A DNA stretch of 64,000 bases from Pseudomonas thivervalensis (GTDB lineage: Bacteria > Pseudomonadota > Gammaproteobacteria > Pseudomonadales > Pseudomonadaceae). The notes under the pieces are model-generated. The model searched no databases. It had not been told where the DNA came from and worked only from the letters and a program-made list of their open reading frames with translations. This document shows positions 18,317-25,528 of this stretch, in pieces; the stretch's first letter is position 1; each line of letters opens with the position of its first letter. A program made the position numbers and the translations under genes. The stretch is taken from the NCBI RefSeq assembly GCF_001269655.1, contig NZ_LHVE01000020.1:784050-848049 (forward strand). The letters are read 5' to 3'.

Positions 18317-18358
18317 ACAACAAGCCACGCCGGTTTCCTGCGTGGCTTGTTGTTTTTT
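18317..18358 (+). terminator. terminator-like stem in the purE leader (possible attenuator)
   Basis: A perfect 14-base stem (ACAACAAGCCACGC / GCGTGGCTTGTTGT, loop of nine) followed by a T run. It lies after the probable purE promoter and about 40 bases before the start codon, followed by a second small GC stem at 18362-18375. The position suggests conditional termination of purEK transcription. Confidence 0.7.
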
Positions 18359-18396
18359 GACGCGCCTGCGGGCGCCCAGAGAGAAGAGGCACGACG

Positions 18397-18888
18397 ATGA
18401 GTGCACTGGTTGGCGTGATCATGGGCTCCAAGTCCGATTGGTCCACCCTTAGCCACACCGCCGATATGCTGGAAAAGCTCGGCATCCCTTACGAGGTGAA
18501 AGTGGTCTCTGCCCACCGCACCCCGGACCTGCTGTTCCAGTACGCCGAAGAGGCCGAGGCGCGTGGCATCGAGGTGATTATCGCCGGTGCCGGTGGCGCG
18601 GCCCACTTGCCGGGCATGTGCGCGGCCAAGACCCACCTGCCGGTGCTGGGCGTGCCGGTCCAGTCGTCGATGCTCTCGGGCGTCGATTCGTTGCTGTCGA
18701 TCGTGCAGATGCCGGCAGGCATCCCGGTCGCGACCCTGGCCATCGGCAAGGCCGGCGCGATCAACGCGGCCCTGCTGTCGGCGAGCATCCTGGGCGCCAA
18801 GCATCCACAATTTCATACCGTGCTGAAAAAATTCCGCGCTGAGCAGACGGACAGCGTCCTGGACAATCCAGACCCACGCATTGCCTGA
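18397..18888 (+). CDS. purE: N5-carboxyaminoimidazole ribonucleotide mutase
   Basis: A 163-residue class I PurE that converts N5-CAIR to CAIR in purine synthesis. Conserved GSKSDW, SAHRTPD and the AGAGGAAHLPGM segment are present. GAGAAGAGG precedes the ATG. It is followed 12 bases later by purK, whose enzyme makes its substrate; the two form an operon. Confidence 0.96.
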   Translation: MSALVGVIMGSKSDWSTLSHTADMLEKLGIPYEVKVVSAHRTPDLLFQYAEEAEARGIEVIIAGAGGAAHLPGMCAAKTHLPVLGVPVQSSMLSGVDSLLSIVQMPAGIPVATLAIGKAGAINAALLSASILGAKHPQFHTVLKKFRAEQTDSVLDNPDPRIA

Positions 18889-18900
18889 GGTTGTTGACGA

Positions 18901-19986
18901 ATGAAGATCGGTGTAATCGGTGGCGGCCAGTTGGGTCGCATGTTGGCCCTGGCAGGTACGCCGCTGGGGATGAACTTCGCTTTCCTGGACCCGGCGCCGG
19001 ACGCCTGTGCCGCAGCGCTGGGTGAACACCTGCGGGCCGATTACGGCGACCAGGATCACCTGCGCCAGTTGGCCGATGAAGTCGACCTGGTGACCTTCGA
19101 ATTCGAAAGCGTCCCGGCCGAAACCGTGGCCTTCCTGTCCCAGTTCGTCCCGGTCTACCCGAGCGCCGAAGCCTTGCGGATCGCCCGTGACCGCTGGTTC
19201 GAAAAGAACATGTTCAAGGACCTGGGCATCCCGACGCCGGCCTTCGCCGACATCCAGTCCCAGGCCGACCTGGACGCCGCGGTCGCGGCCATCGGCCTGC
19301 CCGCCGTGCTCAAGACCCGTACCCTGGGTTATGACGGCAAGGGCCAGAAAGTCCTGCGCAAGCCGGAAGATGTGGCCGGTACGTTCGCCGAGCTCGGCAG
19401 CGTCGCCTGCCTGCTGGAAGGCTTCGTGCCGTTCACTGGGGAAGTCTCGCTGATCGCCGTGCGTGCCCGCGACGGTGAAATCCGCTTCTACCCGCTGGTG
19501 CACAACACCCACAAGGACGGCATCCTCAAGTTGTCCGTCGCCAGCACCGATCACCCGTTGCAGGCCTTGGCCGAAGACTATTCCAGCCGGGTGCTCAAGC
19601 AGCTCGACTATGTCGGCGTGATGGCGTTCGAGTTCTTTGAAGTGGACGGCGGCCTCAAGGCCAACGAAATCGCACCGCGGGTCCACAACTCCGGGCATTG
19701 GACCACCGAAGGCGCCGAGTGCAGCCAGTTCGAAAACCACCTGCGGGCGGTGGCCGGGCTGCCGCTGGGGTCGACCGCCAAGGTCGGTGAGAGCGCGATG
19801 CTCAACTTCATCGGCAAGGTGCCGGACACCGAGAAAGTCCTGTCGATCGCCGACTGCCATCTGCATCACTATGGCAAGGCGTTCAAGGTCGGGCGCAAGG
19901 TCGGTCACGCCAACCTGCGCTGCGCTGACCGGGCCACGTTGGCCCAGCAGATCATCAAGGTCGAGACGCTGATCGCCGAACAATAA
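18901..19986 (+). CDS. purK: N5-carboxyaminoimidazole ribonucleotide synthase
   Basis: A 361-residue ATP-grasp enzyme that joins AIR, bicarbonate and ATP to give N5-CAIR. The N-terminal GGGQLGRMLA nucleotide-binding loop, the ATP-grasp core (LKTRTLGYDGKGQ) and EIAPRVHNSGHWT are seen. It is translated right after purE. Since the reaction consumes bicarbonate, carbonic anhydrase activity elsewhere in the window supports the same pathway in general terms. Confidence 0.96.
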   Translation: MKIGVIGGGQLGRMLALAGTPLGMNFAFLDPAPDACAAALGEHLRADYGDQDHLRQLADEVDLVTFEFESVPAETVAFLSQFVPVYPSAEALRIARDRWFEKNMFKDLGIPTPAFADIQSQADLDAAVAAIGLPAVLKTRTLGYDGKGQKVLRKPEDVAGTFAELGSVACLLEGFVPFTGEVSLIAVRARDGEIRFYPLVHNTHKDGILKLSVASTDHPLQALAEDYSSRVLKQLDYVGVMAFEFFEVDGGLKANEIAPRVHNSGHWTTEGAECSQFENHLRAVAGLPLGSTAKVGESAMLNFIGKVPDTEKVLSIADCHLHHYGKAFKVGRKVGHANLRCADRATLAQQIIKVETLIAEQ

Positions 19987-20088
19987 TCTGGAACGGCGGT
20001 GGAACCATTCGTCGGCTAACCTCTCTCATGGCTAAGTGCCAAAGTCTGTCCAGGCTTTGGCATCGCTATTCAACCAGAGGGGAATGCC

Positions 20089-20334
20089 ATGGGAATCATC
20101 GGAACCATTTTTATCGGCTTGATCGTTGGCCTGCTGGCACGCTTCCTGAAACCGGGCGATGACAGCATGGGCTGGATCATGACCATCCTGCTCGGTATCG
20201 GCGGTTCGTTGGCAGCCACTTACGGCGGCCAGGCCCTGGGCATCTACCAGGCCGGCCAAGGCGCGGGCTTTATCGGGGCCCTGGTGGGCGCGATCGTGCT
20301 GCTGGTGATCTACGGCCTGATCAAAAGAAACTGA
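20089..20334 (+). CDS. GlsB/YeaQ/YmgE family small membrane protein
   Basis: An 81-residue protein made of three hydrophobic glycine-rich segments (GTIFIGLIVGLLARFLKPG, then GWIMTILLGIGGSLAATY, then GAGFIGALVGAIVLLVIYGLI). The family is linked to general stress and envelope physiology, but its function is not known. AGAGGGGAATGCC precedes the ATG. A small hairpin (TGCCAAAG...CTTTGGCA) lies in the leader at about 20036-20062. Confidence 0.88.
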   Translation: MGIIGTIFIGLIVGLLARFLKPGDDSMGWIMTILLGIGGSLAATYGGQALGIYQAGQGAGFIGALVGAIVLLVIYGLIKRN

Positions 20335-20347
20335 TTAAACCTGATAA

Positions 20348-20378
20348 AGCCCTCTCTGCGCGGCGCACAGAGAGGGCT
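20348..20378. terminator. hairpin after the YeaQ-type gene
   Basis: An 11-base stem AGCCCTCTCTG / CAGAGAGGGCT with a nine-base loop. The T run that would complete a terminator is missing on the plus strand, so its strength is uncertain. Confidence 0.55.
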
Positions 20379-20421
20379 AAACTGCCCGGCGTTCCATCCC
20401 CACTCATTGCCGAGCCCTTTC

Positions 20422-20958
20422 ATGCGCCGTCTAGTGTTGACCCTTCTTCTGCTGGGCAGTGGCCTGGCCCATGCCGCCGAGCTGCCGGAAACCGACTGGC
20501 TGGAACTGATGCCCAAGTCGGACCAGAAAGCCCTCGAGGCCATGCCCGAGATCGACCACAATTCCCCGGAAGCCAACGGCACCTTCACCGAAAAAGGCGG
20601 CTTGAAGCAAAGCAAAGGCTTGCCGGCGGTGATGTATTCGACCAAGACCGTGGCGTCGATGAACGACAAGCACATCCGCATCGGCGGTTACCCGGTGCCG
20701 CTGGAAACCGACGCCAAGGGCCGCAGCACGCTGTTTTTCCTGGTGCCCTACCCCGGCGCCTGTATCCACGTCCCGCCACCGCCGCCTAATCAGTTGGTGT
20801 TGGTTCGCTATCCCAAGGGCCTGAAGCTGGACGACATCTATACACCGCTGTGGGTGACCGGCACGCTGAAGATCGAAAAGGTCGACAATGACCTGGCGAG
20901 CGCGGCGTATGCGCTGGAGGCGGAGAAGGTGAGGGTGGTGCAGGAGGCGGATTTGTAG
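20422..20958 (+). CDS. DUF3299 exported protein
   Basis: A 178-residue protein with a signal peptide (RRLVLTLLLLGSGLAHA, cleavage near residue 19). The body carries the family hallmark PYPGACIHVPPPPPNQLV, with one Cys and His and a proline run. Members are periplasmic, sometimes linked to metal or ABC-export gene sets, and have no known activity. ATG 20422 is chosen because it starts the signal peptide. Confidence 0.8.
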   Translation: MRRLVLTLLLLGSGLAHAAELPETDWLELMPKSDQKALEAMPEIDHNSPEANGTFTEKGGLKQSKGLPAVMYSTKTVASMNDKHIRIGGYPVPLETDAKGRSTLFFLVPYPGACIHVPPPPPNQLVLVRYPKGLKLDDIYTPLWVTGTLKIEKVDNDLASAAYALEAEKVRVVQEADL

Positions 20959-20975
20959 GCCTGACACGAGCCCAC

Positions 20976-21065
20976 TGTGGGAGCGAGCCTGCTCGCGATA
21001 TCGGTGTATCAGTCAATGAAAATATTGACTGTCAGTCCGCTATCGCGAGCAGGCTCGCTCCCACA
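20976..21065. repeat. REP doublet, class A
   Basis: Two inverted class A units separated by about 40 bases that themselves contain a small inverted repeat (GTCAAT...ATTGAC). It lies between two convergent genes. Confidence 0.9.
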
Positions 21066-21085
21066 TGGGGATTTTTCAGTGTGGC

Positions 21086-21985
21086 TTAGAGCGGTTTGCT
21101 GCGGATGCTCACGCCCAGGGTATGGCTGGCTTCTGGCAACAACGTCACCACATCATCCATCACATTTGCCGTCTCGATGCACAGCATGTGCTGCCAGCCA
21201 TCGTCGGCCATGTCGCTGAAGGCCTTGGCGCGTTCGGTCCAGGGGTTCCAGATCACCGCCGAGCGCGAACCGCTGCTGGTCAGTTCGATCCGTCGTTCCC
21301 ACTGTGGGTCAAGGATGCTCAGCGTCGGCGGGGTGTCGAGGTAGATACGGTCGGTCTCGCCGGCAAAGTTCAGGTTGCCGGCCTGGGTGTGGGTGTTCCA
21401 GTCGTCCAGGGTCTCGATGTAGCTCAAGCCATCGACGCCTTCGACCAGCACGTTGCGTACGTCGCTCACGGCGAAGTAGCTGTGCAACGCCTGGCTGAGG
21501 CTGACGGTTTCGCTGCCACGGTTATGGCTGGTGAGGCGGATGTGCAGTTGCTCGTCCATCACGATGGTCAGCGTCAGGTCGACCTGGTGGGGCCAGCCCG
21601 CCAGGCCGTTTTCGGGGTAGGGCAGCACGAACTCGATTTTCAGGCTTTCGCCTTCGGCTTCGATGCCCTTCAATTCCCAATCCATCGCCCGCACCAGGCC
21701 GTGGGCAGTGGCCGGGTCATTGCTTACGCGCATGGCCTGTACGCTGTCGGGGTTGCGGGTCAGGTTGCCAAACCACGGCCAGCACACCGGCACGCCTGCG
21801 CGGATGCTTTTGCCGGCCTTGAACGTGGCCTGGTCGTTGAGCCAGATCAGGGGCGGCTGGCCGTCCACTTGATAGCTGAGGATGTGCGCGCCTTGCTGGG
21901 CGACCAGCAACTCGGCCTGGCCGTGGCGGATGCGCCAGGCGTTCAGTTCATCCAGTTTGACCGCGTCGACGTTGGGCGTAGGCAT
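21086..21985 (-). CDS. D-hexose-6-phosphate mutarotase
   Basis: A 299-residue aldose-1-epimerase fold protein of the YeaD type, interconverting alpha and beta anomers of glucose 6-phosphate. Seen are GGIPVCWPWFG-like AGVPVCWPWFGN, the HGLVRAMDW catalytic His region, and SHNRGSE. ATG 21985 is preferred over a TTG eleven codons earlier. Cytoplasmic, no signal peptide. The gene upstream on the same strand encodes a thioesterase, with no obvious functional link. Confidence 0.87.
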   Translation of the reverse strand: MPTPNVDAVKLDELNAWRIRHGQAELLVAQQGAHILSYQVDGQPPLIWLNDQATFKAGKSIRAGVPVCWPWFGNLTRNPDSVQAMRVSNDPATAHGLVRAMDWELKGIEAEGESLKIEFVLPYPENGLAGWPHQVDLTLTIVMDEQLHIRLTSHNRGSETVSLSQALHSYFAVSDVRNVLVEGVDGLSYIETLDDWNTHTQAGNLNFAGETDRIYLDTPPTLSILDPQWERRIELTSSGSRSAVIWNPWTERAKAFSDMADDGWQHMLCIETANVMDDVVTLLPEASHTLGVSIRSKPL

Positions 21986-22042
21986 GTTGCAAATCTCGTT
22001 CGGTAACAGGGACTGCAATGGACCGCAAAACGGCCGCCGTGT

Positions 22043-22447
22043 TTAACGGGCGCGCGGCGGAACCGAGCGGGTACGACCGCTGCCGTCGATGGCGACGAAG
22101 ACGAATACCGCCTCGGTCACCTTGCGCCATTCACTGGACAGCGGGTCGTCGCTCCAGACCTCGACCATCATCTGGATCGAGCTGCGGCCGATTTCCAGCG
22201 CCTGGGTATAGAACGACAACTGCGCACCCACCGCCACCGGGACCAGGAACGCCATGCGATCGATCGCCACGGTAGCCACGCGTCCGCCGGCCACTTTGCT
22301 GGCCATGGCGGTGCCGGCCAAGTCCATCTGGGACACCAGCCAGCCGCCGAAAATATCGCCGAAGCCGTTGGTCTCCCGTGGGAGCGCGGTGATTTGCAGG
22401 GCCAGGTCGCCTTGCGGGATGGGATCTTCTTGTTCGAGCTCTATCAT
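22043..22447 (-). CDS. hotdog-fold acyl-CoA thioesterase
   Basis: A 134-residue YciA/BFIT-like thioesterase. The hotdog helix is GDIFGGWLVSQMDLAGTAMA (residues ~31-50), where the Asp in QMDLAG and the preceding GG fit the active site of the family. Probably hydrolyses short to medium acyl-CoA. The C-terminus is basic (GRTRSVPPRAR). The 375 bases upstream, up to the MFS transporter, hold the two divergent promoters; I see no other feature there. Confidence 0.85.
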   Translation of the reverse strand: MIELEQEDPIPQGDLALQITALPRETNGFGDIFGGWLVSQMDLAGTAMASKVAGGRVATVAIDRMAFLVPVAVGAQLSFYTQALEIGRSSIQMMVEVWSDDPLSSEWRKVTEAVFVFVAIDGSGRTRSVPPRAR

Positions 22448-22822
22448 GCCGGGGGTGCCTCTGACCCGTAACGCTGTCTTGTGCTTCAGGTGAATAGCCG
22501 TCTTTGTAAAAAACGATTCAGCCCGAACATACTGCGTTCGTCACGTTTTTCGTAAAGGCGTGCCAAAGGGAAACTCTGCGAAACCGGCTGATCTTGTACT
22601 ACATCACCAACGACGTTTTCGCACAGCAACCCCTTACAGAGTATTGCAAGGTTGCGAGTATATCGGGCGATAGGCGTCGAGACGACCACTCGGTTCTGAT
22701 TTTGACCGTCAAATACGCGCCTCTATGTGCTTTTTCGAACAATTTGCTATCGTGCCGAACCTGCCCAGGCCCCAACCCGCGTTATCAGGGTTGCAGAACC
22801 GACTATAAGAGAAGCCCTTGCC

Positions 22823-24121
22823 ATGACCACTGCGCCTTCGAGCACGGCGACGCCCGCACAACCCGCACGTCCGCTGACCCGCAACGATTACAAGACCCTG
22901 TCGCTTTCAGCCTTGGGCGGTGCGCTGGAGTTCTACGATTTCATCATCTTCGTATTCTTTGCCACCGTGGTCGGCAAATTGTTCTTCCCTGCCGAAATGC
23001 CCGAGTGGCTGCGCCTGATGCAGACGTTCGGCATTTTTGCCGCCGGTTACCTGGCCCGGCCGCTGGGTGGGATCATCATGGCTCACTTCGGCGACCTACT
23101 GGGGCGCAAGAAGATGTTCACCCTGAGCATTTTCATGATGGCGGTGCCGACCCTGATCATGGGCCTCTTGCCCACCTATGCGCAGATCGGCATGTGGGCG
23201 CCCATCCTGCTGTTGCTGATGCGGGTGATTCAGGGCGCGGCCATCGGCGGGGAAGTGCCGGGCGCCTGGGTATTCGTTTCCGAACACGTTCCGGCTCGCC
23301 ACATCGGCTATGCCTGCGGCACGCTGACCTGCGGCCTGACGGCGGGGATCCTGTTGGGTTCGCTGGTCGCCACGGCCATCAATACCCTCTATACGCCGGT
23401 GGAAGTGGCCGATTACGCCTGGAGGATCCCGTTCCTGCTGGGTGGCGTGTTCGGGCTGTTCTCGGTGTACCTGCGCCGCTGGCTGCACGAAACCCCGGTG
23501 TTCGCCGAGCTGCAACTGCGCAAGGCCCTGGCCGAGGAAGTACCGCTGCGAGCCGTGCTGCGTGATCATCGCGGCGCCATCGTCATTTCCATGCTGCTGA
23601 CCTGGCTGCTGTCGGCCGGCGTCATCGTGGTCATCCTGATGACACCGACCGTGCTGCAGACGGTGTACCACTTCAGCCCGACCGTTGCGTTGCAAGCCAA
23701 CAGCCTGGCGATCGTGTTCCTGAGCTTGGGTTGCATCGGTGCGGGTGTGCTGGCCGACCGTTTCGGTGCCGGGCGGGTGTTTGTCTTCGGCAGTGGTTTG
23801 CTGATGATCACGTTCTGGACCTTTTACCACTGCCTGTTCGACCACCCCGAGTGGCTGTTCCCACTGTATGCCTTGAGCGGCTTGCTGGTGGGCACCATCG
23901 GCGCGGTGCCCTATGTCATGGTCAATGCCTTCCCGGCCGTGGTGCGCTTCAGCGGCCTGTCGTTCTCCTACAACCTGGCCTACGCGATCTTTGGCGGGTT
24001 GACGCCGATGATCGTGACCCTGTTGTTGAAAGAGAGCTCGATGGGGCCGGCGTATTACGTGGCGGCCATCTGTGGGATCGGGGTTGTGGTGGGTGGGTAT
24101 CTCTGGAAGAAGGGACGCTAA
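22823..24121 (+). CDS. MFS transporter, metabolite:H+ symporter type
   Basis: A 432-residue inner-membrane transporter with 12 predicted segments. ALGGALEFYDFIIF at the first helix and GDLLGRKKMF after the second are typical of the MHS branch, which includes proline/betaine, citrate and ketoglutarate permeases. The substrate cannot be assigned. AGAGAAG precedes ATG 22823. It is followed by a REP doublet and then pstS, and has no pathway neighbours. Confidence 0.87.
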   Translation: MTTAPSSTATPAQPARPLTRNDYKTLSLSALGGALEFYDFIIFVFFATVVGKLFFPAEMPEWLRLMQTFGIFAAGYLARPLGGIIMAHFGDLLGRKKMFTLSIFMMAVPTLIMGLLPTYAQIGMWAPILLLLMRVIQGAAIGGEVPGAWVFVSEHVPARHIGYACGTLTCGLTAGILLGSLVATAINTLYTPVEVADYAWRIPFLLGGVFGLFSVYLRRWLHETPVFAELQLRKALAEEVPLRAVLRDHRGAIVISMLLTWLLSAGVIVVILMTPTVLQTVYHFSPTVALQANSLAIVFLSLGCIGAGVLADRFGAGRVFVFGSGLLMITFWTFYHCLFDHPEWLFPLYALSGLLVGTIGAVPYVMVNAFPAVVRFSGLSFSYNLAYAIFGGLTPMIVTLLLKESSMGPAYYVAAICGIGVVVGGYLWKKGR

Positions 24122-24159
24122 GCGGCTGCCTGCTTTACTTGAGGCGGGTGTGATTCATT

Positions 24160-24251
24160 GTGGCGAGGGAGCTTGCTCCCGCTTGAGTGCACAGCACTCA
24201 CAAAAAGAGGGGGTCGCTGCGCAACCCAGCGGGAGCAAGCTCCCTCGCCAC
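24160..24251. repeat. REP doublet, class B
   Basis: Inverted class B units with a 45-base spacer that adds a further inverted pair (GAGTGC...GCACTC). It lies between the transporter gene and the pstS promoter. Confidence 0.9.
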
Positions 24252-24292
24252 GAAAAACATCCTGCAAAACTCAATGCTGGCCTTTCATCCAA

Positions 24293-24310
24293 TTGTCATA
24301 TTTCAGCCAT
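24293..24310 (+). promoter_or_regulatory. Pho box before pstS
   Basis: TTGTCAT-ATTT-CAGCCAT, two 7-base direct repeats with a 4-base spacer, matching the PhoB site CTGTCAT-N4-CTGTCAT at 11 of 14 repeat positions. It is 66 bases before the pstS start. Confidence 0.82.
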
Positions 24311-24375
24311 AGAGTGTTCATACGGCTTACCGATACTTTGCCGACTTAACACACCCTATCTGCTAGGAGTAAGGC

Positions 24376-25374
24376 ATGAAACTGAAGCGTTTGATGGCGG
24401 CAATGACGTTTGTCGCTGCTGGCGTTGCGACTGCCAACGCGGTTGCCGCTGTTGACCCTGCGATCCCGAGCTACACCAAGACCACTGGTGTATCGGGCAA
24501 CCTCTCCAGCGTCGGCTCCGATACCCTGGCCAACCTGATGACCTTGTGGGCCGAGAACTACAAGAAAGAATACCCGAACGTAAACATCCAGATTCAGGCC
24601 GCCGGTTCCTCCACCGCGCCACCCGCTCTCACCGAAGGCACCGCCAACCTGGGCCCGATGAGCCGCAAGATGAAGGACAACGAACTGCAGGCCTTCGAGC
24701 AGAAATACGGCTACAAGCCAACCGCTATCCCGGTGGCCGTGGACGCCCTGGCCGTGTTCGTGCACAAGGACAACCCGATCAAGCACCTGACCATGGCTCA
24801 GGTCGATGCCATCTTCTCCTCGACTCGCCTGTGCGGCGCCAAGGCTGACGTCAAGACCTGGGGCGACCTGGGCGTGACCGGCGACCTGGCCAACAAGCCG
24901 GTCCAGCTGTTCGGTCGTAACTCGGTATCCGGCACCTACGGCTACTTCAAAGAAGAAGCCTTGTGCAAAGGCGACTACAAGCCAAACGTCAACGAACAGC
25001 CAGGTTCGGCTTCGGTTGTGCAGTCGATCAGCAGCTCGCTTAACGGCATCGGCTACTCGGGTATCGGCTACAAGACCGCCAGCGTGAAAACCGTTGCCCT
25101 GGCCAAGAAAGAAGGCGGCGAGTTCATCGAAGACACCGAAGAAAACGCCCTGAACGGCAAGTACCCGCTGTCGCGCTTCCTCTACGTCTACGTCAACAAG
25201 GCGCCGAACAAGCCTCTGGCCCCGCTGGAAGCCGAGTTCGTGAAACTGATCCTGTCCAAGCAGGGCCAGGAAGTCGTGGTCAAGGATGGCTACATCCCTG
25301 TTCCGGCCAAAGTTGCCGCCAAGGCACTGGCTGACCTGGGTCTGCAGGAAGGCGGCAACGTCGCCAAGCAGTAA
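24376..25374 (+). CDS. pstS: phosphate-binding periplasmic protein
   Basis: A 332-residue substrate-binding protein of the high-affinity phosphate ABC transporter. A signal peptide (residues 1-25, ending AVAA) is followed by SSVGSDTLANL, AAGSSTAPPAL and the FGRNSVSGTYGYF phosphate-binding segment. There is no lipobox, so it is a soluble periplasmic protein. TAGGAG precedes the ATG. Transcription is PhoB-dependent by the upstream Pho box and ends at a strong terminator before pstC, so pstS is its own unit. Confidence 0.96.
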   Translation: MKLKRLMAAMTFVAAGVATANAVAAVDPAIPSYTKTTGVSGNLSSVGSDTLANLMTLWAENYKKEYPNVNIQIQAAGSSTAPPALTEGTANLGPMSRKMKDNELQAFEQKYGYKPTAIPVAVDALAVFVHKDNPIKHLTMAQVDAIFSSTRLCGAKADVKTWGDLGVTGDLANKPVQLFGRNSVSGTYGYFKEEALCKGDYKPNVNEQPGSASVVQSISSSLNGIGYSGIGYKTASVKTVALAKKEGGEFIEDTEENALNGKYPLSRFLYVYVNKAPNKPLAPLEAEFVKLILSKQGQEVVVKDGYIPVPAKVAAKALADLGLQEGGNVAKQ

Positions 25375-25402
25375 CGCCTGAGTCCGGGCCAACGCCCGGG
25401 CT

Positions 25403-25440
25403 GCTGTGGGGGTGGATACCACTCCCACAGCCAAATTTTT
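25403..25440 (+). terminator. intrinsic terminator of pstS
   Basis: A 13-base stem GCTGTGGGGGTGG / CCACTCCCACAGC with loop ATA (one G-T pair), then AAA and five T. Confidence 0.85.
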
Positions 25441-25488
25441 CTGTCCGCTGCCGCTTCTAGCTGGCGGCGGATTTGTTGCGTCACTTCA

Positions 25489-25506
25489 CTGTCATCTTTC
25501 TGTCAT
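25489..25506 (+). promoter_or_regulatory. Pho box before pstC
   Basis: CTGTCAT-CTTT-CTGTCAT, a perfect pair of PhoB half sites. A weaker third half site, GCGTCAC, lies 11 bases upstream at 25478-25484 in phase. A likely -10, TAGGGT, is at 25517-25522, ten bases after the box. Confidence 0.93.
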
Positions 25507-25528
25507 ACAGGATCGCTAGGGTGTGCGC

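Noticed and set aside
18256..19983. A 575-codon minus-strand frame across purE and purK
   Set aside because: Opposite two certain purine genes, with no domain or ribosome site.
22486..22689. A 67-codon minus-strand frame in the thioesterase-transporter gap
   Set aside because: No family likeness, weak start, and it would occupy the shared promoter region.
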